Shown here piece by piece: positions 8,362-15,832 of a stretch of 64,000 bases of DNA. Location: contig NZ_PVNH01000003.1 in the NCBI RefSeq assembly GCF_003001955.1, forward strand, positions 62,001 to 126,000. Reading direction: 5' to 3'. A model generated the notes under the pieces. The model ran no database searches, was not told the DNA's origin, and saw only the letters and a program-made list of their open reading frames with translations. The translations under genes were made by a program, and so were the position numbers. This DNA comes from Prauserella shujinwangii. GTDB lineage: Bacteria > Actinomycetota > Actinomycetes > Mycobacteriales > Pseudonocardiaceae. Position 1 is the stretch's first letter. Every line of letters begins with the position of its first letter.

Positions 8362-9717
8362 GTGTCAGACCTGTCGGGCATCGTGAAGGCCTACGACATC
8401 CGTGGGGTGGTCGGCGACCAGCTGAACGCCGACCTGGTCCGCGACTTCGGCGCGGCGTTCGCGTTGCTGATCAAGCCCGACTCGCCGTCCGTGGTGATCG
8501 GGCACGACATGCGCGAGTCGTCGCCCGGCCTCGCCCGCGCGTTCGCCGACGGCGTGACGTCGCAGGGCCTCGACGTGGTGTCGATCGGGCTCGCCAGCAC
8601 CGACCAGCTCTACTTCGCGTCCGGCTCGCTGAACATGCCGGGGGCCATGTTCACGGCCAGCCACAACCCGGCCCAGTACAACGGCATCAAGCTGTGCCGC
8701 GCGGGCGCCGCCCCGGTGGGGCAGGAGTCCGGCCTCGCCGAGATCCGCGACACCGTCGAGCAGGGCGTGCCGGAGTTCGCCGGGCAGCCCGGTTCCGTGG
8801 TCGAGCGCGACGTGCTCGCCGACTACGCCGCCTACCTGCGCAAGCTCGTCGACCTCTCCGGTTCGCGGCCACTCAAGGTGGTGGTCGACGCGGGCAACGG
8901 CATGGGCGGGCACACGGTGCCGACGGTGTTCGACGGGCTGCCGACCGAGATCGTGCCGATGTACTTCGAGCTCGACGGCACCTTCCCCCACCACGAGGCC
9001 AACCCGCTGGACCCGGCGAACCTGGTCGACCTGCAGGCGAAGGTCCGCGAGCTCGGCGCCGACGCGGGCCTGGCCTTCGACGGCGACGCGGACCGCTGCT
9101 TCGTCGTCGACGAGAACGGCGACCCGGTGCCGCCGAGCGCGGTCACCGCGCTCGTGGCCGTCCGCGAGCTGGCCAAGGAGCCGGGTGGCACGATCATCCA
9201 CAACCTGATCACGTCGAAGGCCGTTCCGGAGATCGTCGCCGAGCACGGCGGGCGGCCCGTGCGCACGCGCGTCGGCCACTCCTTCATCAAGGAGAAGATG
9301 GCCGAGACGGGTGCCATCTTCGGCGGCGAGCACTCCGCCCACTACTACTTCCGGGACTTCTGGCGCGCCGACACGGGCATGCTGGCGGCGCTGCACGTCC
9401 TCGCCGCGCTGGGGGAGCACGAGGGCACCCTGTCGGACCTGACCGGGGAGTACACGCGGTACGCGGCGTCGGGTGAGATCAACTCGACGGTGGACGACCA
9501 GGTCGCCAGGATGCTGGCGGTCAAGGACGCGTTCTCCGGCCGCAGCGGCGTCACCATCGACGAGCTGGACGGTCTCACCGTCGACCTCGGCGACCGGGGC
9601 TGGTTCAACCTGCGGCCGTCGAACACCGAGCCGCTGCTGCGGCTCAACGTCGAGGCGCCGGATTCGGCCGCGGTGAAGGAGCTGGCCGACGAAGTGCTGG
9701 CGATGGTCCGCGGATAG
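8362..9717 (+). CDS. manB: phosphomannomutase/phosphoglucomutase
   Basis: Alpha-D-phosphohexomutase of 451 residues that interconverts hexose 6- and 1-phosphates, supplying mannose-1-phosphate for GDP-mannose, PIMs and other mannosylated envelope molecules. All four signature loops are present: the phosphoserine loop TASHNP at 98-103 (Ser100), the metal loop DGDADR at 240-245, the sugar-binding GEHSAHYYF, and the phosphate-binding RPSNTEP near the C-terminus. The GTG at 8362 has GGGGAGA upstream at good spacing; an upstream extension in frame is not needed. It heads the group with the Trm112-like, SIS and manA genes, matching Rv3257c-Rv3255c. Confidence 0.92.
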   Translation: MSDLSGIVKAYDIRGVVGDQLNADLVRDFGAAFALLIKPDSPSVVIGHDMRESSPGLARAFADGVTSQGLDVVSIGLASTDQLYFASGSLNMPGAMFTASHNPAQYNGIKLCRAGAAPVGQESGLAEIRDTVEQGVPEFAGQPGSVVERDVLADYAAYLRKLVDLSGSRPLKVVVDAGNGMGGHTVPTVFDGLPTEIVPMYFELDGTFPHHEANPLDPANLVDLQAKVRELGADAGLAFDGDADRCFVVDENGDPVPPSAVTALVAVRELAKEPGGTIIHNLITSKAVPEIVAEHGGRPVRTRVGHSFIKEKMAETGAIFGGEHSAHYYFRDFWRADTGMLAALHVLAALGEHEGTLSDLTGEYTRYAASGEINSTVDDQVARMLAVKDAFSGRSGVTIDELDGLTVDLGDRGWFNLRPSNTEPLLRLNVEAPDSAAVKELADEVLAMVRG

Positions 9718-9734
9718 CGTGGTAAAGAGGAAAG

Positions 9735-9953
9735 ATGGCCGTGACCCTTGATGCGCAGCTGCTGGAGATTCTCGCGTGCCCGGCACCGGATCACGCACCG
9801 CTGCGTACCGGTACTCCGGACGACCCGTCGGCGGACGCGCTGACGTGCACGTCGTGCGGCCGCGTCTACCCGGTGCGCGACGGCATCCCGGTACTGCTGC
9901 TCGACGAGGCGACCACGCCGGAGTCCGACGAACCGCGTTCCGATGGTGCTTGA
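9735..9953 (+). CDS. Trm112-family small zinc-ribbon protein
   Basis: A 72-residue protein of the Trm112/UPF0434 type. It opens with the typical LLEILACPAPDHAPL and has CTSCGRVYPVRDGIPVLL in the second half, giving cysteines at about 15, 36 and 39. The family consensus has a second cysteine close after the first; here that position is occupied by APDH, so the histidine may substitute. Bacterial members are thought to activate or chaperone partner enzymes such as methyltransferases, but no partner is visible here. It lies 17 nt after manB and overlaps the next start by 11 nt. Confidence 0.82.
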   Translation: MAVTLDAQLLEILACPAPDHAPLRTGTPDDPSADALTCTSCGRVYPVRDGIPVLLLDEATTPESDEPRSDGA

Positions 9954-11034
9954 CGACAGCCTGCTCGACGACCCCGCACGCCTGACGGAGGCCGACACCG
10001 CCGGGCTGCTGCGCGCCACCGCGATGGCCGGCGCGCAGGTGCGGGCGACGGTCGAGGCCGCCGCCGAACTGGGCTTCGCGGACCGGCTGGACATCGGGCG
10101 GCCCCGGTCGCTCGTGGTGGTCGTCCGGCCGGGCGCGGGCCGCAGCGCCGCGCTGGCGCTGGCTTCGCTGCTCGCGCCGTCGTGCCCGGTGCCGGTGGTG
10201 CTCAGCGACGTCGTGCCGGGATGGATCGGCGCGCTCGACGTCGTGCTCGCGCACACCGACGACCCGAACGACAGCGACCTCGCCGCGTCCCTGGAACGGG
10301 CCAGCCGCTACGGCGCCACGGTGGTGCTCTCCGCGCCGCCGGACGGGCCCGTCGCGTCGGCCGTGGCAGGCCGCGGCCTGCTCGTGGCGCCGAGGGTGCC
10401 GGTGCCGCCCGCGCTCGCCTTCCCCAGGGCCTTCGCCGCCGGTGTGCTCACCGCGAACACGCTCGGCCTGCTCGTCGCCGACGTGGAGTCGCTGGCCGAC
10501 CACCTGGACGCCGAGGCCGAGCGCGGCCACCCGGGGCACGAGTCGTTCGTCAACCCCGCGAAGGCGCTCGCCTTGCGCATCGCGGGCCGGTTGCCGCTGC
10601 TGTGGGGGCTGGACCAGGTCGGCGTGGCGGTCGGCCACCACGCCGCGTACGCGCTCGGAGCCCACGCGGCCGTGGTCGCGGACGTGGCCGACTACCGGCA
10701 GGCCCTCGCCCGGCCCGCGTTGCACCGGGCCGCGGTCGAGAGCACCGGGGAGCGCAACATCTTCGCCGACCCGGACGATTCACCGGACGAGGGCCCGTTA
10801 CCGCGGGTGCTGCTGCTCGCCGTACGCACCGGACCGGCCGCGGACGGCGCCCGATACCGGGCACACGAGTACCTCCACGCGGCGGACGTGCTCGCGCCGG
10901 CCGAGGAGATCGAGGCTGACGACGCGGGCCGGGCCGCGATGCTCGCGTTACGGTTCGAGCTCGCGGCGGTCTACCTGGGCCTCGCGGCTGGAACCATTGG
11001 GGGAGCCGGCAGGCACGCGCCCGCGATGGTGTGA
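9943..11034 (+). CDS. SIS-domain phosphosugar isomerase-like protein (Rv3256c-like)
   Basis: A 363-residue protein with two SIS-like alpha/beta halves, seen in the alternating hydrophobic strands (SLVVVVRPGAG, VVLAHTDDPN, ATVVLSAPP, LPLLWG). The family contains bifunctional phosphoglucose/phosphomannose isomerases, but here the usual N-terminal glycine/serine loop is altered to RPGAGRS. It starts inside the end of the Trm112-like gene, so translation is coupled. The constant position between manB and manA in actinomycetes suggests a role in mannose-6-phosphate handling. Enzymatic activity is not established. Confidence 0.78.
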   Translation: MVLDDSLLDDPARLTEADTAGLLRATAMAGAQVRATVEAAAELGFADRLDIGRPRSLVVVVRPGAGRSAALALASLLAPSCPVPVVLSDVVPGWIGALDVVLAHTDDPNDSDLAASLERASRYGATVVLSAPPDGPVASAVAGRGLLVAPRVPVPPALAFPRAFAAGVLTANTLGLLVADVESLADHLDAEAERGHPGHESFVNPAKALALRIAGRLPLLWGLDQVGVAVGHHAAYALGAHAAVVADVADYRQALARPALHRAAVESTGERNIFADPDDSPDEGPLPRVLLLAVRTGPAADGARYRAHEYLHAADVLAPAEEIEADDAGRAAMLALRFELAAVYLGLAAGTIGGAGRHAPAMV

Positions 11035-11087
11035 CGCTGGCGGGACTGGACGGGCCGGTACGAGCGATCGACCGGCGAGGAGTTGAG

Positions 11088-12323
11088 GTGAGCGTGGAAC
11101 TGCTGCGCAATGCCGTGCGGCCGTATGCGTGGGGCTCCCGGACCACTATCCCCGAGCTGCTGGGCCGCGCGGTGCCCGCGCCGCATCCCGAGGCCGAGCT
11201 GTGGATGGGCGCCCATCCCGGTGACCCCTCACGCATCGCGGGTCCGGACGGCACCGAGCGCACGCTGCTGGAGGTCGTCGAGGCCGATCCGGTCGGCCAG
11301 CTCGGCGAGCGCTGCGCGGGCCGCTGGGGCGGGCGGTTGCCGTTCCTGCTGAAGATCCTCGCCGCCGAGGAACCACTGTCGATGCAGGCGCATCCCTCGG
11401 CGGAACAGGCGGCGGAGGGCTACGCCCGTGAGGAGGCCGCCGGGATTCCGCGGGACGCGCCCAACCGGAACTACCCGGACCCGACGGCCAAGCCCGAGCT
11501 GGTGTGCGCGCTGACCGAGTTCCACGCCCTCGCGGGCTTCCGCGACCCGCATCGCACGATGAAGCTGCTCAGGGCGGTCGAGACGCCGGGCCTGTCGAAG
11601 TACACCGACCTGCTCGCCGCCCAGCCGGACCCGGACGGCCTGCGCGCCCTGTTCACCACGTGGATCACGCTGCCGCAGTCCGCGCTGGACGAGCTGCTGC
11701 CCGAGGTGCTCGACGCCTGCGTGCTGCACATCAAGGAGCACGGGGAGTTCGACGCGGAGTGCCGCACGATCCTGGAACTGGGCGAGGCGCATCCGAGGGA
11801 CGCCGGGGTGCTCGCCGCGCTGCTGCTCAACCGGCTCACGCTGAGCGCGGGCGAGGCGATCTACCTCCCGGCCGGGAACCTGCACCTGTACCTGCACGGA
11901 ACCGCGGTCGAGATTCTGGCCAACTCGGACAACATCCTCCGCTGCGGCCTGACGCCCAAGCACGTGGACGTGCCGGAACTGCTGCGGGTGGTCGACTTCG
12001 CGTGCGGGGACATGCCCGTGCTGCGCGGGGAACGGGACGGCCGCATGTCGGTCTACCGCACCGACGCGCCTGAGTTCGAGCTGGCCCGCGCCGAGTGGGC
12101 GGCGGGCGAGACCGAGGAGATCGTGCTGGACGGCTCCGGGCCGCAGATCCTGCTGTGCACGGAGGGCGCGCTGCGGATCACGACGGAGGAGGGCCGGACC
12201 GTCGAGCTGCGCCGCGGCCAGTCGGTGTGGCTGCCCGCGTCCGACCCCGCGGTGCGGCTGCGGCCGTGCGAAGCGGGGCCCGCGCACCTGTTCCGGGCGA
12301 CAGCGGGGACCTTCCCGGACTGA
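11088..12323 (+). CDS. manA: mannose-6-phosphate isomerase, class I
   Basis: Zinc-dependent cupin isomerase converting fructose-6-phosphate and mannose-6-phosphate, the entry to GDP-mannose together with ManB. About 411 residues, as usual for type I enzymes. The zinc-site motif QAHPS is at about 102-106. The signature YPDPTAKPELVCAL carries the catalytic glutamate region, and IYLPAGNLHLYLHGTAVEI is the second cupin signature. Start: GTG at 11088 with GAGGAG (11076-11081) upstream; a second GTG lies two codons on. The gene is followed after 56 nt by a metal transporter, probably in the same transcript. Confidence 0.92.
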   Translation: MSVELLRNAVRPYAWGSRTTIPELLGRAVPAPHPEAELWMGAHPGDPSRIAGPDGTERTLLEVVEADPVGQLGERCAGRWGGRLPFLLKILAAEEPLSMQAHPSAEQAAEGYAREEAAGIPRDAPNRNYPDPTAKPELVCALTEFHALAGFRDPHRTMKLLRAVETPGLSKYTDLLAAQPDPDGLRALFTTWITLPQSALDELLPEVLDACVLHIKEHGEFDAECRTILELGEAHPRDAGVLAALLLNRLTLSAGEAIYLPAGNLHLYLHGTAVEILANSDNILRCGLTPKHVDVPELLRVVDFACGDMPVLRGERDGRMSVYRTDAPEFELARAEWAAGETEEIVLDGSGPQILLCTEGALRITTEEGRTVELRRGQSVWLPASDPAVRLRPCEAGPAHLFRATAGTFPD

Positions 12324-12379
12324 GCCCGCGCGCCTCAGTATGCTGCTCGCGATCACACAGCCGAGCGGCAGGGGGCGAA

Positions 12380-13309
12380 GTGGCGGCAAACGGCGGCACC
12401 AAGGCGATTCTGGCGGCGTTGTTCGCGAACGCGGGCATCGCCGTCGCGAAGTTCGCCGGGTTCCTCATCACGGGTTCGTCCTCGATGCTCGCCGAGTCGG
12501 TGCACTCCGTGGCCGACACGTCGAACCAGGGCCTGCTGTTGCTGGGGCAGCGGACGTCGCGGCGACGGGCCACCCGGGAGCACCCGTTCGGCTACGGGCG
12601 GGACCGGTACTTCTACTCGTTCATCGTCGCGCTGATGCTGTTCACGCTCGGCTCGGTGTTCGCCCTGTACGAGGGCATCCACAAGGTGCAGCATCCGGAG
12701 GAACTGACGTCGCCCGCGGTGGCGATCGTGATCCTGGTCGTCGCCATCGCGCTGGAGATCTACAGCTTCCGCACGGCGATCGTGGAGTCCGCCAAGATCA
12801 AGGGCGATGCGAGCTGGTGGGGCTTCATCCGGCAGTCGAAGACGCCGGAGCTGCCGGTGGTGCTGCTGGAGGACGCGGGCGCCCTGTTCGGGCTCGTGTT
12901 CGCGCTCATCGGCGTCGGCCTCTCGGTGGTGACCGGCGAGCCGGTGTGGGACGGCATCGGCACGATCATGATCGGTGTCCTGCTCGGCGTCATCGCGATC
13001 ATCCTCATCGTCGAGATGAAGAGCCTGCTCATCGGCGAGGGCTCGAGCGAGCGTGAGCTCACGGCGATCACCGAGGCGCTGGCCGCGGACGGCGACGTGG
13101 AGCGGGTCATCCACATCCGCACCCAGTACATCGGACCCGACGAGTTGCTCGTCGCCGCCAAGCTGGCGATGCGGCCGGGCCTGACCACGGCCGAGGTGGC
13201 CGCCGTCATCGACGGTGCCGAGGCCCGCGTGCGGGAGAGGGTGCCCGCCGCGCGGTTGATGTATCTCGAACCGGACCTGGACCGCGCCATTTCCGCACCC
13301 CCGCGCTAG
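12380..13309 (+). CDS. cation diffusion facilitator transporter, ZnT9-like
   Basis: Membrane protein of 309 residues from the CDF family (proton-coupled divalent metal export). The family core SSMLAESVHSVADTSNQG carries the histidine/aspartate metal site on helix 2. The YRDRYFY-like stretch (EHPFGYGRDRYFYSF) and a long loop with WWGFIRQSKTPELPVVLLEDAGAL match the ZnT9 branch, in which the second site is LLEDAGAL. Five to six membrane segments are visible, plus a C-terminal cytosolic domain. Substrate is zinc or another divalent ion, not decidable here. The GTG at 12380 follows GGGGGCGAA. Position after manA is conserved in related actinomycetes as far as I recall. Confidence 0.85.
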   Translation: MAANGGTKAILAALFANAGIAVAKFAGFLITGSSSMLAESVHSVADTSNQGLLLLGQRTSRRRATREHPFGYGRDRYFYSFIVALMLFTLGSVFALYEGIHKVQHPEELTSPAVAIVILVVAIALEIYSFRTAIVESAKIKGDASWWGFIRQSKTPELPVVLLEDAGALFGLVFALIGVGLSVVTGEPVWDGIGTIMIGVLLGVIAIILIVEMKSLLIGEGSSERELTAITEALAADGDVERVIHIRTQYIGPDELLVAAKLAMRPGLTTAEVAAVIDGAEARVRERVPAARLMYLEPDLDRAISAPPR

Positions 13310-13313
13310 GGTG

Positions 13314-13343
13314 CCCATCGTTCCTGAGACCCAGGACGATGGG
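13314..13343 (+). promoter_or_regulatory. stem-loop beside the permease ribosome binding site
   Basis: CCCATCGT (13314-13321) pairs exactly with ACGATGGG (13336-13343). The 3' arm ends in the first bases of the GGGAGG Shine-Dalgarno (13341-13346), five bases before the ATG at 13349. Folding would partly hide the ribosome binding site. It could equally be a weak terminator for the upstream transporter gene. Confidence 0.4.
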
Positions 13344-13348
13344 AGGCA

Positions 13349-14866
13349 ATGGTGCCACGTAACGGAATATGGCGGACCAAATCGGTCGAACAGTCCATTG
13401 CGGACACCGACGAACCGGACACCCGGCTGAGAAAGAACCTCAGCGCCTGGGATCTGACGGTCTTCGGCGTCGCCGTGATGATCGGTGCGGGGATCTTCAC
13501 GCTCACCGCGCGGACGGCGGGTGACCTCGCCGGGCCGTCCGTGGCGGTCGCGTTCGTCATGGCCGGTGTCGCGTGTGGACTCGCGGCGTTGTGCTACGCC
13601 GAGTTCGCGTCGACGGTGCCGGTGGCGGGCAGTGCGTACACCTTCTCCTACGCGACCTTCGGCGAGTTCCTGGCCTGGATCATCGGCTGGGACCTGATCC
13701 TGGAGTTCTCCGTCGCCGCGGCCGCGGTGGCGAAGGGCTGGTCGGTTTACCTCGAGACCGTGCTGCGGTCCGTGTTCGGTGAGAACGTCAGCACCACGGT
13801 GGAGATCGCCGGGGCCACCGCGGACTGGGGCTCGCTGCTCCTCGTGGCCGTGCTGGCGGCGCTGCTGACGGCGGGCACCAAGCTGTCGTCGCGGTTCAGC
13901 CTGGTCATCACCATGGTCAAGGTGCTGATCATCCTGTTCGTCATCGTGCTGGGGATCGCCTATATCAACCCGGACAACTACACGCCGTTCGTCCCGCCCG
14001 CGGCCGGGCCCGCGGAGAGCGCGGGCGGGCTGGAGCAGTCGCTGCTCTCCGCGCTGGCCGGCACCTCGGGCAGCGTGTACGGCGCGTTCGGACTGCTGGC
14101 AGGCGCCTCGCTGGTGTTCTTCGCGTTCATCGGTTTCGACATCGTCGCCACGACCGCGGAGGAGACCCGGCACCCGCAGCGGGACGTGCCGCGCGGCATT
14201 CTCGGTTCGCTGGCGATCGTGACCGTGCTCTACGTGGCCACGTCCCTCGTGGTCGCCGGGATGGTGCCGTACCCGGCGCTGGCCACGGACGCCGAACCGG
14301 CCGGCCGCAAGACGCTGGCCACGGCGTTCTCGCTGAACGGGGTCGACTGGGCGGCCAACATCATCTCGGTCGGCGCGCTCGCCGGGCTCACCACCGTGGT
14401 GATGGTGCTCCTGCTCGGGCAGCAGCGGGTGCTGTTCGCGATGGCGCGGGACGGCCTGCTGCCGCGGCCGCTGGCGAAGACCGGCTCCCGCGGTACGCCG
14501 GTGCGGGTGAACCTCCTGGTCGGCGTGGTGGTCGCGATCGCCGCGACGTTCTTCGACGCGGGCAAGCTGGAGGAGATGGTCAACGTCGGCACGCTGTTCG
14601 CGTTCGTGCTCGTCTCGGCGGGCGTGATCGTGCTCCGGCGCACCCGGCCGGATCTGCCGCGCGGGTTCCGTGTCCCCTGGGTCCCGTGGGTTCCGATCCT
14701 CGCGATCGTGGCGTGCCTGTGGCTGATGCTGAATCTGACCGTACTCACCTGGGTGAGGTTCCTTGCCTGGATGGCGCTCGGTGTGCTCGTCTATTTCGCG
14801 TACGGCAAACGCCACGCCCTGCTCGGCCAGGGGGACAAACAGGACTCTTCGGTCACGCAGAGTTAG
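13349..14866 (+). CDS. APC-family amino acid permease
   Basis: Twelve-helix amino acid/cation symporter of 505 residues. The first helix carries the substrate-binding GVAVMIGAGIFTLTA motif, and the conserved FIGFDIVATTAEETRHPQRDVPRGI of helix 6 and following loop identifies the cationic amino acid transporter (CAT/YfnA-like) branch. The C-terminal PDLPRGFRVPWVPWVPI is also typical. The equivalent gene in M. tuberculosis (Rv3253c) lies next to manA. Likely substrate is a basic or branched amino acid. ATG at 13349 with GGAGG spaced by two to three bases. The last 20 residues form a polar cytosolic tail. Confidence 0.86.
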   Translation: MVPRNGIWRTKSVEQSIADTDEPDTRLRKNLSAWDLTVFGVAVMIGAGIFTLTARTAGDLAGPSVAVAFVMAGVACGLAALCYAEFASTVPVAGSAYTFSYATFGEFLAWIIGWDLILEFSVAAAAVAKGWSVYLETVLRSVFGENVSTTVEIAGATADWGSLLLVAVLAALLTAGTKLSSRFSLVITMVKVLIILFVIVLGIAYINPDNYTPFVPPAAGPAESAGGLEQSLLSALAGTSGSVYGAFGLLAGASLVFFAFIGFDIVATTAEETRHPQRDVPRGILGSLAIVTVLYVATSLVVAGMVPYPALATDAEPAGRKTLATAFSLNGVDWAANIISVGALAGLTTVVMVLLLGQQRVLFAMARDGLLPRPLAKTGSRGTPVRVNLLVGVVVAIAATFFDAGKLEEMVNVGTLFAFVLVSAGVIVLRRTRPDLPRGFRVPWVPWVPILAIVACLWLMLNLTVLTWVRFLAWMALGVLVYFAYGKRHALLGQGDKQDSSVTQS

Positions 14867-14960
14867 CTGCTTGGTTCCGCCATGTGGTTGTTGGGACTCG
14901 ATTAGGTTACCGCTGCGGATCGAAACGGTCACTCCTGTGTGGAGTGGGGCAGGGCCGTCA

Positions 14961-15009
14961 CCCGGACGGGATACAGTCCGGGCGGCCGCCCGCCCTGAAC
15001 GGGCGTTTC
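14961..15009 (+). terminator. two small hairpins after the permease gene
   Basis: First stem CCCGGAC (14961-14967) with GTCCGGG (14976-14982). Second stem CGCCCG (14987-14992) with CGGGCG (15000-15005), followed by the T-rich TTTCATTTT. The second resembles an intrinsic terminator and lies 40 nt upstream of the next start. Confidence 0.5.
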
Positions 15010-15046
15010 ATTTTCCCCGAAGTCCAACCCGCACGGGAGTTCCTTG

Positions 15047-15802
15047 ATGTCTGTGAGTCCGCGATTCGGTCTTCGCGCGTTCGCCGTTTCGGCGTTGGCG
15101 CTGGGTGTCCTGGCCGGTTCGGCCACCGCCGCCTCGGCGACCTTCCAGGAAGACCCCCGCGCCGAGATCGTCGACGGCAACGTCGACGAGGGTATGAAGG
15201 ACGCGTGCCAGAAGGCCGGACTGGACGGTGAGCCGATCGACAAGGGCGACGTCGACTACACCGGTGGCACGCAGGAGGACAGGTTCCTGACGATCACGGG
15301 CATCCCGGACGGGGCCGAGGTGACCGGCATCATCGTCAAGGGTGGCGACAAGTACAACCTCTACGTCCCGGGTGAGAAGGGGCTGCCCGAGGAGCCGACC
15401 TGGGAGAAGCTGCGGGCGCCGCTGAACAAGGGCGGCCAGATCCCGCAGATCAGCCACTGGTTCCTCTGCGGCACCGTGACCACGCCGACCACGAGCACGA
15501 CGACCGGCACCTCGGACACCGAGACCACGCCGCCGTCGAGCACCGTCTCCAGCCCGGAGACCAGCACCTCCACCCCCACCTCCGGCGAGACGTCGAGCAG
15601 CGCGCCGTCCACCACGGCGACGAGCGGCGGGGGTGCGGTGACCACGACGTCGCAGCCCGCCGTCTCGCCCGCCGGGGACACCGACGACCTGGCCTCGACC
15701 GGGTTCGGCAGCGGCTGGCTGATCGGCGTGGGGGCCCTGCTGCTCGCCGGTGGCGCCGCCCTGCTGGTGCTCGCCAGGATGCGCCGCAGGACCACCTCCT
15801 GA
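15047..15802 (+). CDS. secreted surface protein with LAxTG sortase signal
   Basis: Protein of 251 residues built as a cell-wall-anchored protein. It has a signal peptide (basic start, hydrophobic core to about residue 27, ASA cleavage site near SATAASA) and a folded domain of about 110 residues with two cysteines (DACQKAGL and FLCGTV). A linker of about 80 residues is almost pure T, S, P and E. The C-terminus has LASTGF, a hydrophobic helix and RMRRR. LAxTG motifs are cut by class E sortases in actinobacteria. The folded domain is not recognised. ATG at 15047 with GGGAG seven bases upstream. No sortase gene is present in the window. Confidence 0.82.
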   Translation: MSVSPRFGLRAFAVSALALGVLAGSATAASATFQEDPRAEIVDGNVDEGMKDACQKAGLDGEPIDKGDVDYTGGTQEDRFLTITGIPDGAEVTGIIVKGGDKYNLYVPGEKGLPEEPTWEKLRAPLNKGGQIPQISHWFLCGTVTTPTTSTTTGTSDTETTPPSSTVSSPETSTSTPTSGETSSSAPSTTATSGGGAVTTTSQPAVSPAGDTDDLASTGFGSGWLIGVGALLLAGGAALLVLARMRRRTTS

Positions 15803-15832
15803 CGGCACTGCCGGGCTGACGGGCCCGGCCCG

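Noticed and set aside
8365-10725. Very long minus-strand open frame opposite manB and neighbours
   Set aside because: In high-GC genomes antisense frames stay open by codon bias. Its product is a repetitive R/H/V/G-rich string, and the plus strand encodes well-known enzymes.
12353-14932. 859-codon frame antisense to the permease and transporter genes
   Set aside because: Low-complexity R/H/D/E product; the plus-strand genes have clear membrane helices and motifs.
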